A stretch of DNA of 43,502 nt from Lachnospiraceae bacterium (GTDB taxonomy: Bacteria > Bacillota > Clostridia > Lachnospirales > Lachnospiraceae). A program made the position numbers and the translations under genes. Each line of letters starts with the position of its first letter. The stretch's first letter is position 1. The DNA lies in assembly GCA_949383255.1 (NCBI GenBank), contig CASJPF010000030.1, positions 1-43,502 of the forward strand, written 5' to 3'. Of this stretch, positions 34,176-42,128 are shown piece after piece. The notes under the pieces are model-generated. The model searched no databases. It had not been told where the DNA came from and saw only the letters and a list, made by a program, of their open reading frames with translations.

Positions 34176-35597
34176 CTATGCAGCCTTTTTCTTGTAGACA
34201 GGCATACATGCCAACGCAACGGCATCCGCTCTGTCCGGAGAAGATAACCCACGCTTTTTTAATTCTTCTTTGCTTTCCAATTTCATTTTTCCATTGGACT
34301 GGAAGTAATATTTTCTTGTCGAGAACTCCCCTACCAATACGGAATCATCTGGCAATTTAACCTCATTATCCTTCATCAGATCCCGGACATTGGCCCACAT
34401 CCATGTGACAATATCATCATAGAATCTTGCAGATTTTGATTTTGGAGATTTTCTCGCAAAATTTACCGGAATAACGACCATCTTATCAAGCCCCTCCGCA
34501 GGGTCTTCTTTCAGTTCATTAAGCCTGTCGGTTACTCCGCCGCCAACGCCGGTATCGTCAATTTTGACATAAACATAATCATCATATTCCGGATACCGTT
34601 CCATAAAATCACGATAAATGCGAACAATATCGCCTACAGTCCGCATAGTATTCTGTCCATGACGTGACAGCAATTCCGGAATTACCTTATCCAGTTTCGT
34701 GGCAATCACCGTATCATCATCCCCGAAACGGGCAACATCCACACCTATATCTATCCGACCTGGGATATATGCCCCTTCTGTTTCTTCTTCCTGCTCAACT
34801 TCCAGCTTGACGGCATCCTCAAGCAATTGCAGAGCAATAAATATATCATCCTCCTGTTTCGGGAAAAGCCCTCTCACACGCACTCTGACAACATTACTGT
34901 CATAGCCAAATCGGTCTATTAGAGATTTTATATTTTCTTTATTTGTCCTCTGGCTTTCCTCTGATGAAACCGTATGGCACCGGTACATCCAGCGGGAAGA
35001 ATAGAAAGCATCATAAAAAGTGCCGCTGGTTTTCGTTGGATTCCCGCACATGAGCAGCTTGTTATTTCCGCCAGACAGTGTCCCCAGAATTGCTTCCATA
35101 ATCGGATCGGCCACACCAGACGCTTCGTCAATGATGAAAAGCATATTATCCTCGTGGAACCCCTGCATATTCTCCGGTTTTGTAGCGGTTCTGGCCGTAG
35201 CAAACCAGCGCTTTTCATGCCCTACCATGTAAATATAGGTTTTTGTCCATTTAAGAATGTGCTTCAAAAGCGGGGAACGTTCCTGCCACTTTGCCACCTC
35301 GGACCATAGAACATCATGGAGCTGTTGCTTTGTTGGTGCAGTTGCTACAACTCTCGGATAAGGGAAGCAGGTCAGAAACCACAAAAGAGCAACCGCCTCC
35401 ATACTTGTCTTTCCAACACCTTGACCGGATTTTATAGCAACTTTCGGGGTTTCCGCCAAATCTTTAAGGGCTTCCTGCTGCCAAATGTCTGGCTCAAATT
35501 TTAATACTTCTTTTGCAAAGAGTATGGGGTCTTTCTGATACAAAGGAATTCGTTCCCTAAAGAATCGGCGGCGCAAAATGGCAGCGTTTGCGTTCAT
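34176..35597 (-). CDS. terminase large subunit
   Basis: A 473-residue packaging motor. The ATPase part has Walker A KSGQGVGKTS near residue 57 and Walker B LFIIDEASG near 155; the nuclease part has DIGVDVARFGDDDT near 270 and DDTGVGGGVTDRL near 365, supplying the acidic metal ligands, plus DRADAVALAC at the end. It cuts and pumps phage DNA into the head. Its ATG overlaps the small terminase stop by four bases (ATGA). It is intact. Confidence 0.93.
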   Translation of the reverse strand: MNANAAILRRRFFRERIPLYQKDPILFAKEVLKFEPDIWQQEALKDLAETPKVAIKSGQGVGKTSMEAVALLWFLTCFPYPRVVATAPTKQQLHDVLWSEVAKWQERSPLLKHILKWTKTYIYMVGHEKRWFATARTATKPENMQGFHEDNMLFIIDEASGVADPIMEAILGTLSGGNNKLLMCGNPTKTSGTFYDAFYSSRWMYRCHTVSSEESQRTNKENIKSLIDRFGYDSNVVRVRVRGLFPKQEDDIFIALQLLEDAVKLEVEQEEETEGAYIPGRIDIGVDVARFGDDDTVIATKLDKVIPELLSRHGQNTMRTVGDIVRIYRDFMERYPEYDDYVYVKIDDTGVGGGVTDRLNELKEDPAEGLDKMVVIPVNFARKSPKSKSARFYDDIVTWMWANVRDLMKDNEVKLPDDSVLVGEFSTRKYYFQSNGKMKLESKEELKKRGLSSPDRADAVALACMPVYKKKAA

Positions 35598-36394
35598 TCA
35601 TCACCGCCCCCTTCCTGGTCTTCCCCCATAATGCTTGCTATCCAATCATCGACAAGCTCATTCCCCTTTCCGGCATCATCCAGTTTTCGATTCTCTATTC
35701 TCAGGCGAATCAAAGAATCTATGGCTTTCGTCTTTTTGGACTGAACGCTCGTAAGTTCTCTTTCAAGTCTGGCTACCAAATCTATTGCCGCTCCGGTACT
35801 TGTCTGAATACTATGGCGCTCCCCTGGGAGCCTCTCTCCTTTCTTGACCTTTTCCTGGACAGCAGTTTTGTAGTTTTCTTCCTCCTCCGGTGTCTTGAAT
35901 TTCCGCTTTTCCTCAAAGCTCATGACACCAGATACATACTGCCCGCCCTTCGCTTCTGTATATTTGTTGATTGCTTTCATCAAACGGCGCTCCCTCACTG
36001 CGAATAATTGTATCTGCTCCATAAGCAGAGCTTCCTCGCTGTTGGGAGTTCCCTCAATCATTTCCCGCTCTTCATCAGAAAGGACATCCCAATACACTGC
36101 GGAATAACCTCCATGCTTCAGAGCATTTTTATTTCCTTCTGGAGCGCCGGAACCCTCTGCATTTTTGTTTCCTTTCGGCGGACCTGGTTTCCGAACGTTC
36201 GCTTTTTTCTTCCCTTCCTTTTTTTCCGAACGTTCGCTTTTGCCTTTTCCATTATCATCCCATTTCTGTGTGCTTTTCCAGCGCCGAACCGTACCTTCTG
36301 GTACTTCCAATTTTTTGGCTATATCAACAAGTTTCATGCCAGAGCGATACATCTTTTCGGCTTCAATGCTGTTAGGACTTCTCGCCCTTGCCAT
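35594..36394 (-). CDS. terminase small subunit
   Basis: A 266-residue protein beginning with a helix-turn-helix of the PBSX XtmA type (AEKMYRSGMKLVDIAKKLEV, then EGTVRRWKSTQKWDD). A basic linker holds two copies of a KGNKNAEG/EGNKNALK motif, and the rest is helical. It recognises the packaging site and hands DNA to the large subunit. GAGGTGGTGATAA precedes the ATG. The linker DNA contains the palindrome CGAACGTTCG twice. It lies between the ParB/PP-loop operon and the large terminase. Confidence 0.88.
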   Translation of the reverse strand: MARARSPNSIEAEKMYRSGMKLVDIAKKLEVPEGTVRRWKSTQKWDDNGKGKSERSEKKEGKKKANVRKPGPPKGNKNAEGSGAPEGNKNALKHGGYSAVYWDVLSDEEREMIEGTPNSEEALLMEQIQLFAVRERRLMKAINKYTEAKGGQYVSGVMSFEEKRKFKTPEEEENYKTAVQEKVKKGERLPGERHSIQTSTGAAIDLVARLERELTSVQSKKTKAIDSLIRLRIENRKLDDAGKGNELVDDWIASIMGEDQEGGGDE

Positions 36395-36480
36395 TTATCA
36401 CCACCTCGCTATTTGTTTGTTTCGGATTCTACCAGCTAAAACGGGAGCGCTCGCCAGTGCTTCCGCATAGTTTACATAAT

Positions 36481-37065
36481 TCAAATTTTAGTGATATATT
36501 CAGCATTACTATAACGGTCGGTGCCCTTTGCCATCATAGCCAGAAAATCATCTTTTGTGAAATCAGACAACCGAAATACTTCTTCTGGCTTCATTCCGAG
36601 CTGCTTTCCAATCTCTTTTATGGATTTTCCTTCTCCAATCAGCCTCTGCACAATGGCTTTCATTGGTTCCAGCAAATGCACACCCCGCGCCCTGTTATGG
36701 GTAACGGTACCATACACATACAGACTTTCATCAATCTGTGAAACAATTACAACCGGAACTTTCCCTTCTGATCTCTCAAAAAGAGTTTTCCGAGCAGTAT
36801 CATATCCCAGCTTCACCCATTCTTCATCCGAGAACTTAGGAACAAATGTCCATTTTTCTCCAAAAACTGTATATCGGTGAAACCCATCAATAATTGTCAT
36901 ATCCGGTCTGCAGACAATTGGAAGGGTAAACCCATTCACAAAAATAGATGTTGTCAGCAGTTCTAAATTCTGCCTCGAAACTCTGTTCGGGTTATAGTCA
37001 TTCGGAACCAGCTCTTTTCGTTCAACCCACCGCAAATTTTTCAGCGGATTCCATAATTTATCCAT
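36481..37065 (-). CDS. ParB/Srx-fold protein, IbrB-like (pair 1)
   Basis: A 194-residue protein with a ParB/sulfiredoxin-type nuclease-like domain: LVPNDYNPNRVSRQNLELL starts it, and IIDGFHRYTVF supplies the G-x-H-R motif near residue 74. A helix-turn-helix-like end (SIKEIGKQLGMKPEEVFRLS) follows. It overlaps the upstream PP-loop gene by 8 bases (ATGGATAA) and has its own GGAGG. A PP-loop ATPase followed by such a ParB protein is the IbrA/IbrB arrangement known from E. coli prophages, where the pair affects gene expression; the biochemistry is unsettled. ParB-fold proteins bind DNA and can hydrolyse nucleotides, so a role in DNA recognition for the PP-loop partner is plausible. Confidence 0.8.
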   Translation of the reverse strand: MDKLWNPLKNLRWVERKELVPNDYNPNRVSRQNLELLTTSIFVNGFTLPIVCRPDMTIIDGFHRYTVFGEKWTFVPKFSDEEWVKLGYDTARKTLFERSEGKVPVVIVSQIDESLYVYGTVTHNRARGVHLLEPMKAIVQRLIGEGKSIKEIGKQLGMKPEEVFRLSDFTKDDFLAMMAKGTDRYSNAEYITKI

Positions 37066-38200
37066 TATCGCATTCCTCCTTTGCGGCAGTATTATATTTC
37101 GAATACACATGATGGTATATGGCCCGTAGATTCCTCAATTTCGGATCGCCTCCCATTAAACTCTCATAAAAACGCTTCAACTCCTTATCATCAATAATTT
37201 GCATGGCAGAGAGATAAAAATTCCTGTAGCTTTTCGCCACTTTCCTTTGATGTTTCCCGGGAAAATACCGTTCTATATCAGAAAACAGCTTATGCAGTTC
37301 TGCCCGATAATCTCTCTGAGCCGTTTCTCCTTCCAGTTCCTTTCGTGTTTTTCCGTTTCTGCCAAACATTTCTGTATCCCAGTATAAAGCGGCCAAATAC
37401 GCATTAGGCTCTCTTTTGATTATGGAATCCAGCAAATTCGGATAATATTCATTCATTTTAACAAGCGATCTTGCTGTGTCGATAGAAAAAAATTGTGAAA
37501 CTCTAAGCTGGCTCTTATTAAGCCCTGCCTGCCACATATACAGATAAACATCCGGAATATTTACATGATTTTCATGTAAATAGCGCCAGACATCCCCATT
37601 TTTCCAATCGTAAATCGGATAGATTTTTTTCCGACCGCAAGAGTCTTTTCCTCTTACAGTGATTCTTGCAAAATTCTGTAATCTTTGCAGGGATTCCGCA
37701 GTTCTCACCCCTACCAATGTCATCCCTGCCGCACATTTTTTATCAAGAAAATCCTGATATGTATCTATGCGCTGCCTTAACATGGGATGGTTCCGAATCG
37801 CAAAAGAAGGCGGCTGCCTCACCCAACAGTCCGCCTTTGTACTATCCCAGCAGATAAAAGATTCATCATTTTCCAGCTGATTGAAACAGTTGAAATGGCG
37901 AACCTCCATGCAGTACCATTCAAACTTTGCCCCTACCATCAAAAACTTTCTCCGCCATTCTTTGACGGTGTTTTCTATGCAGGGAAATATGGCCTCTTCA
38001 TCTATAAATTGAACAATAAGCTGTTCTGCAGATACTTCCCCATGTTGAATCAGTTCTAACACCAGATGCCCCAGGCACAAACTGTCCTTACCTCCCGAAA
38101 ATGACATATAAACCGTCAAGCCATTATGAAAAGCATTCCGGATACGGATTTTCGCCGCCTCCACCACACTGATTGTACCCTGGCACCTCTTTATAGCCAT
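37058..38200 (-). CDS. PP-loop ATPase, IbrA-like (DUF3440/PAPS-reductase superfamily; pair 1)
   Basis: A 380-residue protein, started at the ATG that overlaps the upstream stop by 10 bases; ribosome loading is probably by coupling. The PP-loop is YMSFSGGKDSLCLG near residue 35, followed by FIDEEAIFP, WYCMEVRHFNCFNQ and WVRQPPSFAIR, and by IYPIYDWKNGDVWRYL in the middle. The last about 130 residues are helical. The pattern matches IbrA-like proteins of prophages, not assimilatory PAPS reductase. PP-loop enzymes activate a substrate by adenylation, as DndC does in phosphorothioation. A DNA or RNA modification role is inferred. Confidence 0.87.
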   Translation of the reverse strand: MAIKRCQGTISVVEAAKIRIRNAFHNGLTVYMSFSGGKDSLCLGHLVLELIQHGEVSAEQLIVQFIDEEAIFPCIENTVKEWRRKFLMVGAKFEWYCMEVRHFNCFNQLENDESFICWDSTKADCWVRQPPSFAIRNHPMLRQRIDTYQDFLDKKCAAGMTLVGVRTAESLQRLQNFARITVRGKDSCGRKKIYPIYDWKNGDVWRYLHENHVNIPDVYLYMWQAGLNKSQLRVSQFFSIDTARSLVKMNEYYPNLLDSIIKREPNAYLAALYWDTEMFGRNGKTRKELEGETAQRDYRAELHKLFSDIERYFPGKHQRKVAKSYRNFYLSAMQIIDDKELKRFYESLMGGDPKLRNLRAIYHHVYSKYNTAAKEECDNG

Positions 38201-38817
38201 ATCTTCCGGCCACAATCCGGACAAATAACAAAATCCCCTTCCGGTTCCGCTTTTTCTTCATTAGCCTGCGGTTCTTGGAGTGCCTTGCCCTCTGTTGGTG
38301 CCGGTTTGCTTTCGCTGGACACGGAATTTCCGTATGTTGCTTTCTGACGTTCTTCGAGCTGCTTCATTTGCTCGATTTCATCATCATCCAGCGTTCCATA
38401 TTCACAGATCTTCTCTGTTACTTCCTCCGCATCCGAAACCATCTGCCGCAGAATGTCTTCATCAAATCCCGGAATATCCAGATCATCTTTCAATTCTTCA
38501 AAGAATTCATTCAGGACTTCCAGATTTTCCACTCCCAGATTAAATATCTTATTGTCTGCAATCATCAGCTTCTTTTTCTGCGTTGGAGTAAGCTCCTTTA
38601 GCTGATAAACATCCGCCTCCTTCTCACCCATACGGAGCATTGTGTCAAACAAACCTATCCCGGCCAAAATAATTCCTTCTTCATCCACAACGATAGGACG
38701 TATCTGACCAAACATGCGAACACTTCGCTCATACTCCTGAAGCTGTTTTTCCGTGTGCATTCTTACGTTTTTGTCTGGCTTTTTCATCTCTGCCAGCTTC
38801 ATTCGGATAACTTCCAT
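38191..38817 (-). CDS. ParB-like protein with zinc-ribbon tail (pair 2), altered core motif
   Basis: A 208-residue protein, started at the ATG behind AAAGGAG (7 bases). Residues 1-90 are ParB-like (MHTEKQLQEYERSVRMFGQI, RPIVVDEEGIILAGIGLFD), continuing with a typical helical part LTPTQKKKLMIADNKI. Where family members have AG-H-GR, this has AGIGLFDT, losing the histidine and arginine. The carboxy end is an acidic linker then CPDCGRKIW, half of a zinc site. It lies between the two PP-loop genes. If catalysis needs that motif, this copy is a binding or scaffold subunit rather than an enzyme. Confidence 0.8.
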   Translation of the reverse strand: MEVIRMKLAEMKKPDKNVRMHTEKQLQEYERSVRMFGQIRPIVVDEEGIILAGIGLFDTMLRMGEKEADVYQLKELTPTQKKKLMIADNKIFNLGVENLEVLNEFFEELKDDLDIPGFDEDILRQMVSDAEEVTEKICEYGTLDDDEIEQMKQLEERQKATYGNSVSSESKPAPTEGKALQEPQANEEKAEPEGDFVICPDCGRKIWL

Positions 38818-38877
38818 TTGCGATCTCCTTTCGATTTCTCGAAGGAGCTTACACATGATCTCCGTCTGCAAACGGGA

Positions 38878-39669
38878 TTACTTTGTTTTCACAGATTTCA
38901 AAAACTTTTTCGCGCCAGGAAATTTTCTGGCGGCTTCTGCAACAATCTTTGGATCGATCTGATGTACCTCTGCCCATCCTTTTTCCTCTGAACCGGTCCA
39001 TTGACGGGCAGGCCAGGGATGAGTACCGCATAAATACCCATTGGGCCACCCGTAAATAGGCGGCAATGGCACATTATAGTAATGGATATATGCCAGAACC
39101 GCTTCATGTTTCCAGCCGGCCAGAGGGCTATAACGTGTCACCCCTTTACTGTCTGTATAAATATTTTCTCCTTTTCCGCAGTAATTTCCATCTGCCCTGC
39201 GGCGTCCCAGCAAAATCATATCCAAATCATGGGCTTTATAATACTTTGCCTGCGCCCGGTGTTGTACAATGGAAAACCACCGGGAAGCGGCCTTGCTGTC
39301 TGTCGGGAAAAGCATTTCTGTATGTTTTGCCAGCCAATCCATATCCTGTCCGGTATTGATTATCTCCAGATTTTCCGGCTTGTTCTCCTGAATCCAGGCA
39401 AGAAAATCCGGATATTCCAAATTACAAATACCAATCATACATTCCGTAATACCTGCCTGCTGGCATATCTCTCCGAGTACCAGGCTGTCTTTTCCACCGG
39501 ACCAAGCATAAGCAGCCTTTTTTCCGGCAGTCTGCAGGCGGATTTCCTTTATCGTATCTTCAATCAGTTTATCCAATTCTTCCAGGGATACGAGTTCCTC
39601 TATTCTGCCGACTGCTGCCATCCAGTCTTCATTTTTTATGGATTGTTTTCTTCCGAGTACATTCTTCAT
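38878..39669 (-). CDS. PP-loop ATPase, phage PAPS-reductase-like (pair 2)
   Basis: A 263-residue protein with a strong GGGAGG site. The PP-loop is AYAWSGGKDSLVLGEI near residue 55. LLGRRRADGNYCGK, YSPLAGWKHEAVLAYIHYY and YLCGTHPWPARQW follow; the last holds the only C-G-x-H near the end and might be the active cysteine. It is clearly distinct from the IbrA-like gene next to it, so the two are not a recent duplication. Its first 41 bases overlap the end of the symporter gene. Substrate unknown; a sulfur- or adenylation-based step is what the family suggests. Confidence 0.85.
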   Translation of the reverse strand: MKNVLGRKQSIKNEDWMAAVGRIEELVSLEELDKLIEDTIKEIRLQTAGKKAAYAWSGGKDSLVLGEICQQAGITECMIGICNLEYPDFLAWIQENKPENLEIINTGQDMDWLAKHTEMLFPTDSKAASRWFSIVQHRAQAKYYKAHDLDMILLGRRRADGNYCGKGENIYTDSKGVTRYSPLAGWKHEAVLAYIHYYNVPLPPIYGWPNGYLCGTHPWPARQWTGSEEKGWAEVHQIDPKIVAEAARKFPGAKKFLKSVKTK

Positions 39670-41041
39670 ATTGCCTTACCTCCCTTCTGCTTATCAGAAC
39701 CGCCACAAAGCCGCTGGAAAGGACTGCAAGCAGGCTCCCAATAGTTTTATATACTGCACGATTTAAAAGCGCTCCACAGGCAAATACAGGAAGTCCCAGG
39801 CATAATGCAATAGTTACACCGGCAATAATTCCTCCAGCCTTTAGTTTTATCCCTTTCAGTGTCATAACTGTAGGGAGCAGTGTGGAAGCTCGCATGGTTC
39901 CATAAAAAAGAAACAAATGGGTTACTGTCAATCCAGGGATATTTGCTATCCCGATTCCTGCTGCCAAAAGCGCAAGCATGGCCGCTTTGGTTATTTTTAA
40001 ATTATTGCCCTTTACAATGTCTGTTGTGAGGGAAGATACTGCACATAAATTACTATCCACTGTGGACAGCAAGCCGGAAACAATCATAAACAGAAATGGT
40101 ACTGCAGCCCATGCCGGAAACAGCCAGGAGATTATTTCAAAATTGATAATCGCCGCATCCTGCACCTGGTATCCTGCTCCCGCTCCCAGGAATCCCAGAA
40201 TTCCCATGGACAGAGGCACCAACCCAAATACCAATGCCCCAATCAGAAAAGCTCTGCCAATATACCTTTCTTTTATCGAAAATGCCCGCTGCCAAAAACT
40301 CTGATCTCCAAATGGTCCAGATATAAGTCCTATCGCCGTAGGAAGGCCAAACCCCAAAAACACTTCCAGACCGGATGGCGAAATGATAGAGCCATACGTT
40401 CCATCATATCCGGCCAGTCCCCGGAGTAGAGAATCGCCTCCCGCTTGCCGGATACCATTGGCAACAAAAGCAGCGCAAACAGCCAACATGAAAATGATCT
40501 GTATAGCATCTGTCAAAATTGACGCCCTGATTCCTGAAAACTGTGAGTAAGAATACCCTATCACTGCCAAAATAACAGTAACCGCCCAAAACGGAAGTCC
40601 TGTCACTGAGCTGAGTATTTTACTCCCCGCAAGCAGCTGAACCCCGGTAGACAAAACCGACAGACCAATCAACTGAAACAGATAAATTCTTTTCACACCA
40701 ATGGACTGATATTTTTCAGCCATATATCCGGATAAAGTGATACCAAATGGCATTTCCTTCCTGATCTGCTTTGCAAACGAAATAAAAATAACCAGGCAAA
40801 GCACATTTGGAACCAGAAACCAGAAAAGCCCTGCAAAGCCTTTCATATATGCGTTCTCCGTTGATGTAAACAGCGCCGGCGCCCATACCCATGTCGCCGC
40901 TATACTAAGCGAAGACAACAACCAGCCGGCATTGCGATCACCAACGCAAAATCCCTCAACACCTTTTTCTTTACGAGTCAATGTGACAGTTGCCAGAAGC
41001 ATGACCGCCGCATAAACCAGTAGAATCCATATTCCTTTCAT
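39629..41041 (-). CDS. sodium:solute symporter (SSS family) in a phage operon
   Basis: A 470-residue membrane protein with about 12-13 hydrophobic segments and SSS-family features (WLLSSLSIAATWVWAPALF, YSQFSGIRASILTDAIQII, GPFGDQSFWQRAFS, LLSTVDSNLCAVSS with the sodium-site serines). The ATG at 41041 has GGAGG 5 bases upstream; the longer frame is not used. SSS carriers take up sugars, amino acids, vitamins or urea with sodium. It lies downstream of a promoter and an attenuator-like hairpin, and overlaps the PP-loop gene by 41 bases, so it belongs to the phage operon. A symporter here is unusual for a phage; it could bring in the substrate for the PP-loop enzymes. Confidence 0.88.
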   Translation of the reverse strand: MKGIWILLVYAAVMLLATVTLTRKEKGVEGFCVGDRNAGWLLSSLSIAATWVWAPALFTSTENAYMKGFAGLFWFLVPNVLCLVIFISFAKQIRKEMPFGITLSGYMAEKYQSIGVKRIYLFQLIGLSVLSTGVQLLAGSKILSSVTGLPFWAVTVILAVIGYSYSQFSGIRASILTDAIQIIFMLAVCAAFVANGIRQAGGDSLLRGLAGYDGTYGSIISPSGLEVFLGFGLPTAIGLISGPFGDQSFWQRAFSIKERYIGRAFLIGALVFGLVPLSMGILGFLGAGAGYQVQDAAIINFEIISWLFPAWAAVPFLFMIVSGLLSTVDSNLCAVSSLTTDIVKGNNLKITKAAMLALLAAGIGIANIPGLTVTHLFLFYGTMRASTLLPTVMTLKGIKLKAGGIIAGVTIALCLGLPVFACGALLNRAVYKTIGSLLAVLSSGFVAVLISRREVRQYEECTRKKTIHKK

Positions 41042-41124
41042 AGAAACCTCCTTCTTCATTGTCTGAAGGAGTTCTGCCCTCCCTGTCCGATTCATCTCCT
41101 TTCTAGGAATTTTGGCATGAAAAA

Positions 41125-41154
41125 AGAGCTGCTGGCTCCGCACCTCACAGCTCT
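41125..41154 (-). terminator. intrinsic terminator in the symporter leader (attenuator-like)
   Basis: Read on the minus strand, AGAGCTG (41154-41148) pairs perfectly with CAGCTCT (41131-41125), loop 16 bases, and is followed by six T residues. It lies downstream of the promoter at 41184-41213 and about 80 bases before the symporter ATG, so it would stop transcription before the operon unless something prevents it. Confidence 0.7.
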
Positions 41155-41183
41155 CCAACGCATGATTAAAATTTTACGGATAC

Positions 41184-41213
41184 AGTCTAGCACATTTCCC
41201 TTTGCATAGTCAA
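41184..41213 (-). promoter_or_regulatory. sigma-70-type promoter for the symporter/PP-loop operon
   Basis: On the minus strand TTGACT (41213-41208) and TAGACT (41189-41184) are 18 bases apart, close to the -35 and -10 consensus, and would start transcription near 41177, just before the leader hairpin. It lies between the HTH gene and the symporter. Confidence 0.55.
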
Positions 41214-41238
41214 TGTAATTTTTTTGTAAATAGTGGCT

Positions 41239-41979
41239 TTAATGTACTGACAACCCATCCACCCCAAAGATAAGTGCAGATAGCCTTTCTGTGGCAATTT
41301 TCAAGTCAGAATAGACGTTTTCTTTACTCATGCTTTTCTTTTCTGCAATATCTTTTACTGTCAAACATTCCTCTGCGATATACATATCATGAACGACCTC
41401 AAATCTACGTATGTCCAGAATATTGGATGATTTCTCACAGTATGCCCGGTATATTCCCATCATGGTATCAATATGAGACACCATAATGGCGGTTCTGGTT
41501 GCAGATCTTTTTATCGCATCCACTATTACCTCATCATCGTAAAGATTCATCATATTATAGAGTATGTCAGCAGCAGACTCCTCCATCTGGCTCCGACCAA
41601 AAATTGAATTCTCTGAGTTATCCTTCAACATCCTGTAATTTCTCAAAAGTAATTTTGTATTATGGAGGCGCCGCTCCACCGCCATACTGTGCATTTTCTT
41701 TTTTTCCCGTTCGATTGTTTCTAGAGCAGTCCTTGCCGCTATCTCTGCCGCCTCCTTTGTTATAACGGTTAATGCTTCTCTACTTAAAGAAATCTCACTT
41801 TTCTGTTCCTTTGCTTCTGTTTTTTCCTTTGTATCTTTTCCCTCTCTATCAACAAACTTATGTACTGCTTTATCCACATCACAAGGCTCCATTTTCATTT
41901 CTACGGCAATTCTCTCTGTTCTCCATCCAGCCTCTTTAAGTGCTATAATTTTCTTTGCATCTATTTTCTGATTACTCAT
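41239..41979 (-). CDS. phage HTH protein, possible late-gene regulator
   Basis: A 246-residue protein with two DNA-binding-like ends. Residues 8-40 look like a helix-turn-helix (AKKIIALKEAGWRTERIAVEM) and residues about 200-235 like a sigma-type one (CLTVKDIAEKKSMSKENVYS). Between them is a charged linker and a long helical part. It comes right before the terminase-side operon, where PBSX-like and other Firmicutes phages carry ArpU- or RinA-type activators of late genes. I would call it a likely transcriptional regulator, not a proven family member. No good ribosome site conflict; the start is the ATG at 41979. Confidence 0.6.
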   Translation of the reverse strand: MSNQKIDAKKIIALKEAGWRTERIAVEMKMEPCDVDKAVHKFVDREGKDTKEKTEAKEQKSEISLSREALTVITKEAAEIAARTALETIEREKKKMHSMAVERRLHNTKLLLRNYRMLKDNSENSIFGRSQMEESAADILYNMMNLYDDEVIVDAIKRSATRTAIMVSHIDTMMGIYRAYCEKSSNILDIRRFEVVHDMYIAEECLTVKDIAEKKSMSKENVYSDLKIATERLSALIFGVDGLSVH

Positions 41980-41991
41980 GCTTTTGCTCTC

Positions 41992-42120
41992 CTACCTTCC
42001 CTCTGATTCTTTTTCTTTAATATCCGTCTTTGCACTACACTTGACTGTCAGAACAAAAGAATCTTCTCCAATATCTGAATTACTTTCTTTTTTCATCAAG
42101 CTCTCTTTTTTATCCGTCAT
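41992..42120 (-). CDS. tiny phage protein, unknown function
   Basis: A 42-residue charged peptide (MTDKKESLMKKESNSDIGED, then a short strand VLTVKCSA and a charged end), placed between two phage genes in the same direction with 8- and 12-base gaps. The ribosome site AGGAGG lies 7 bases before the ATG, which supports that it is translated. No family recognised. Confidence 0.55.
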   Translation of the reverse strand: MTDKKESLMKKESNSDIGEDSFVLTVKCSAKTDIKEKESEGR

Positions 42121-42128
42121 ACTGCCTC

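Noticed and set aside
41092..41163. A 23-residue leader peptide as a separate coding gene
   Set aside because: There is no ribosome binding site before its ATG and it largely coincides with the terminator hairpin; it is mentioned only as a possibility in the leader finding.
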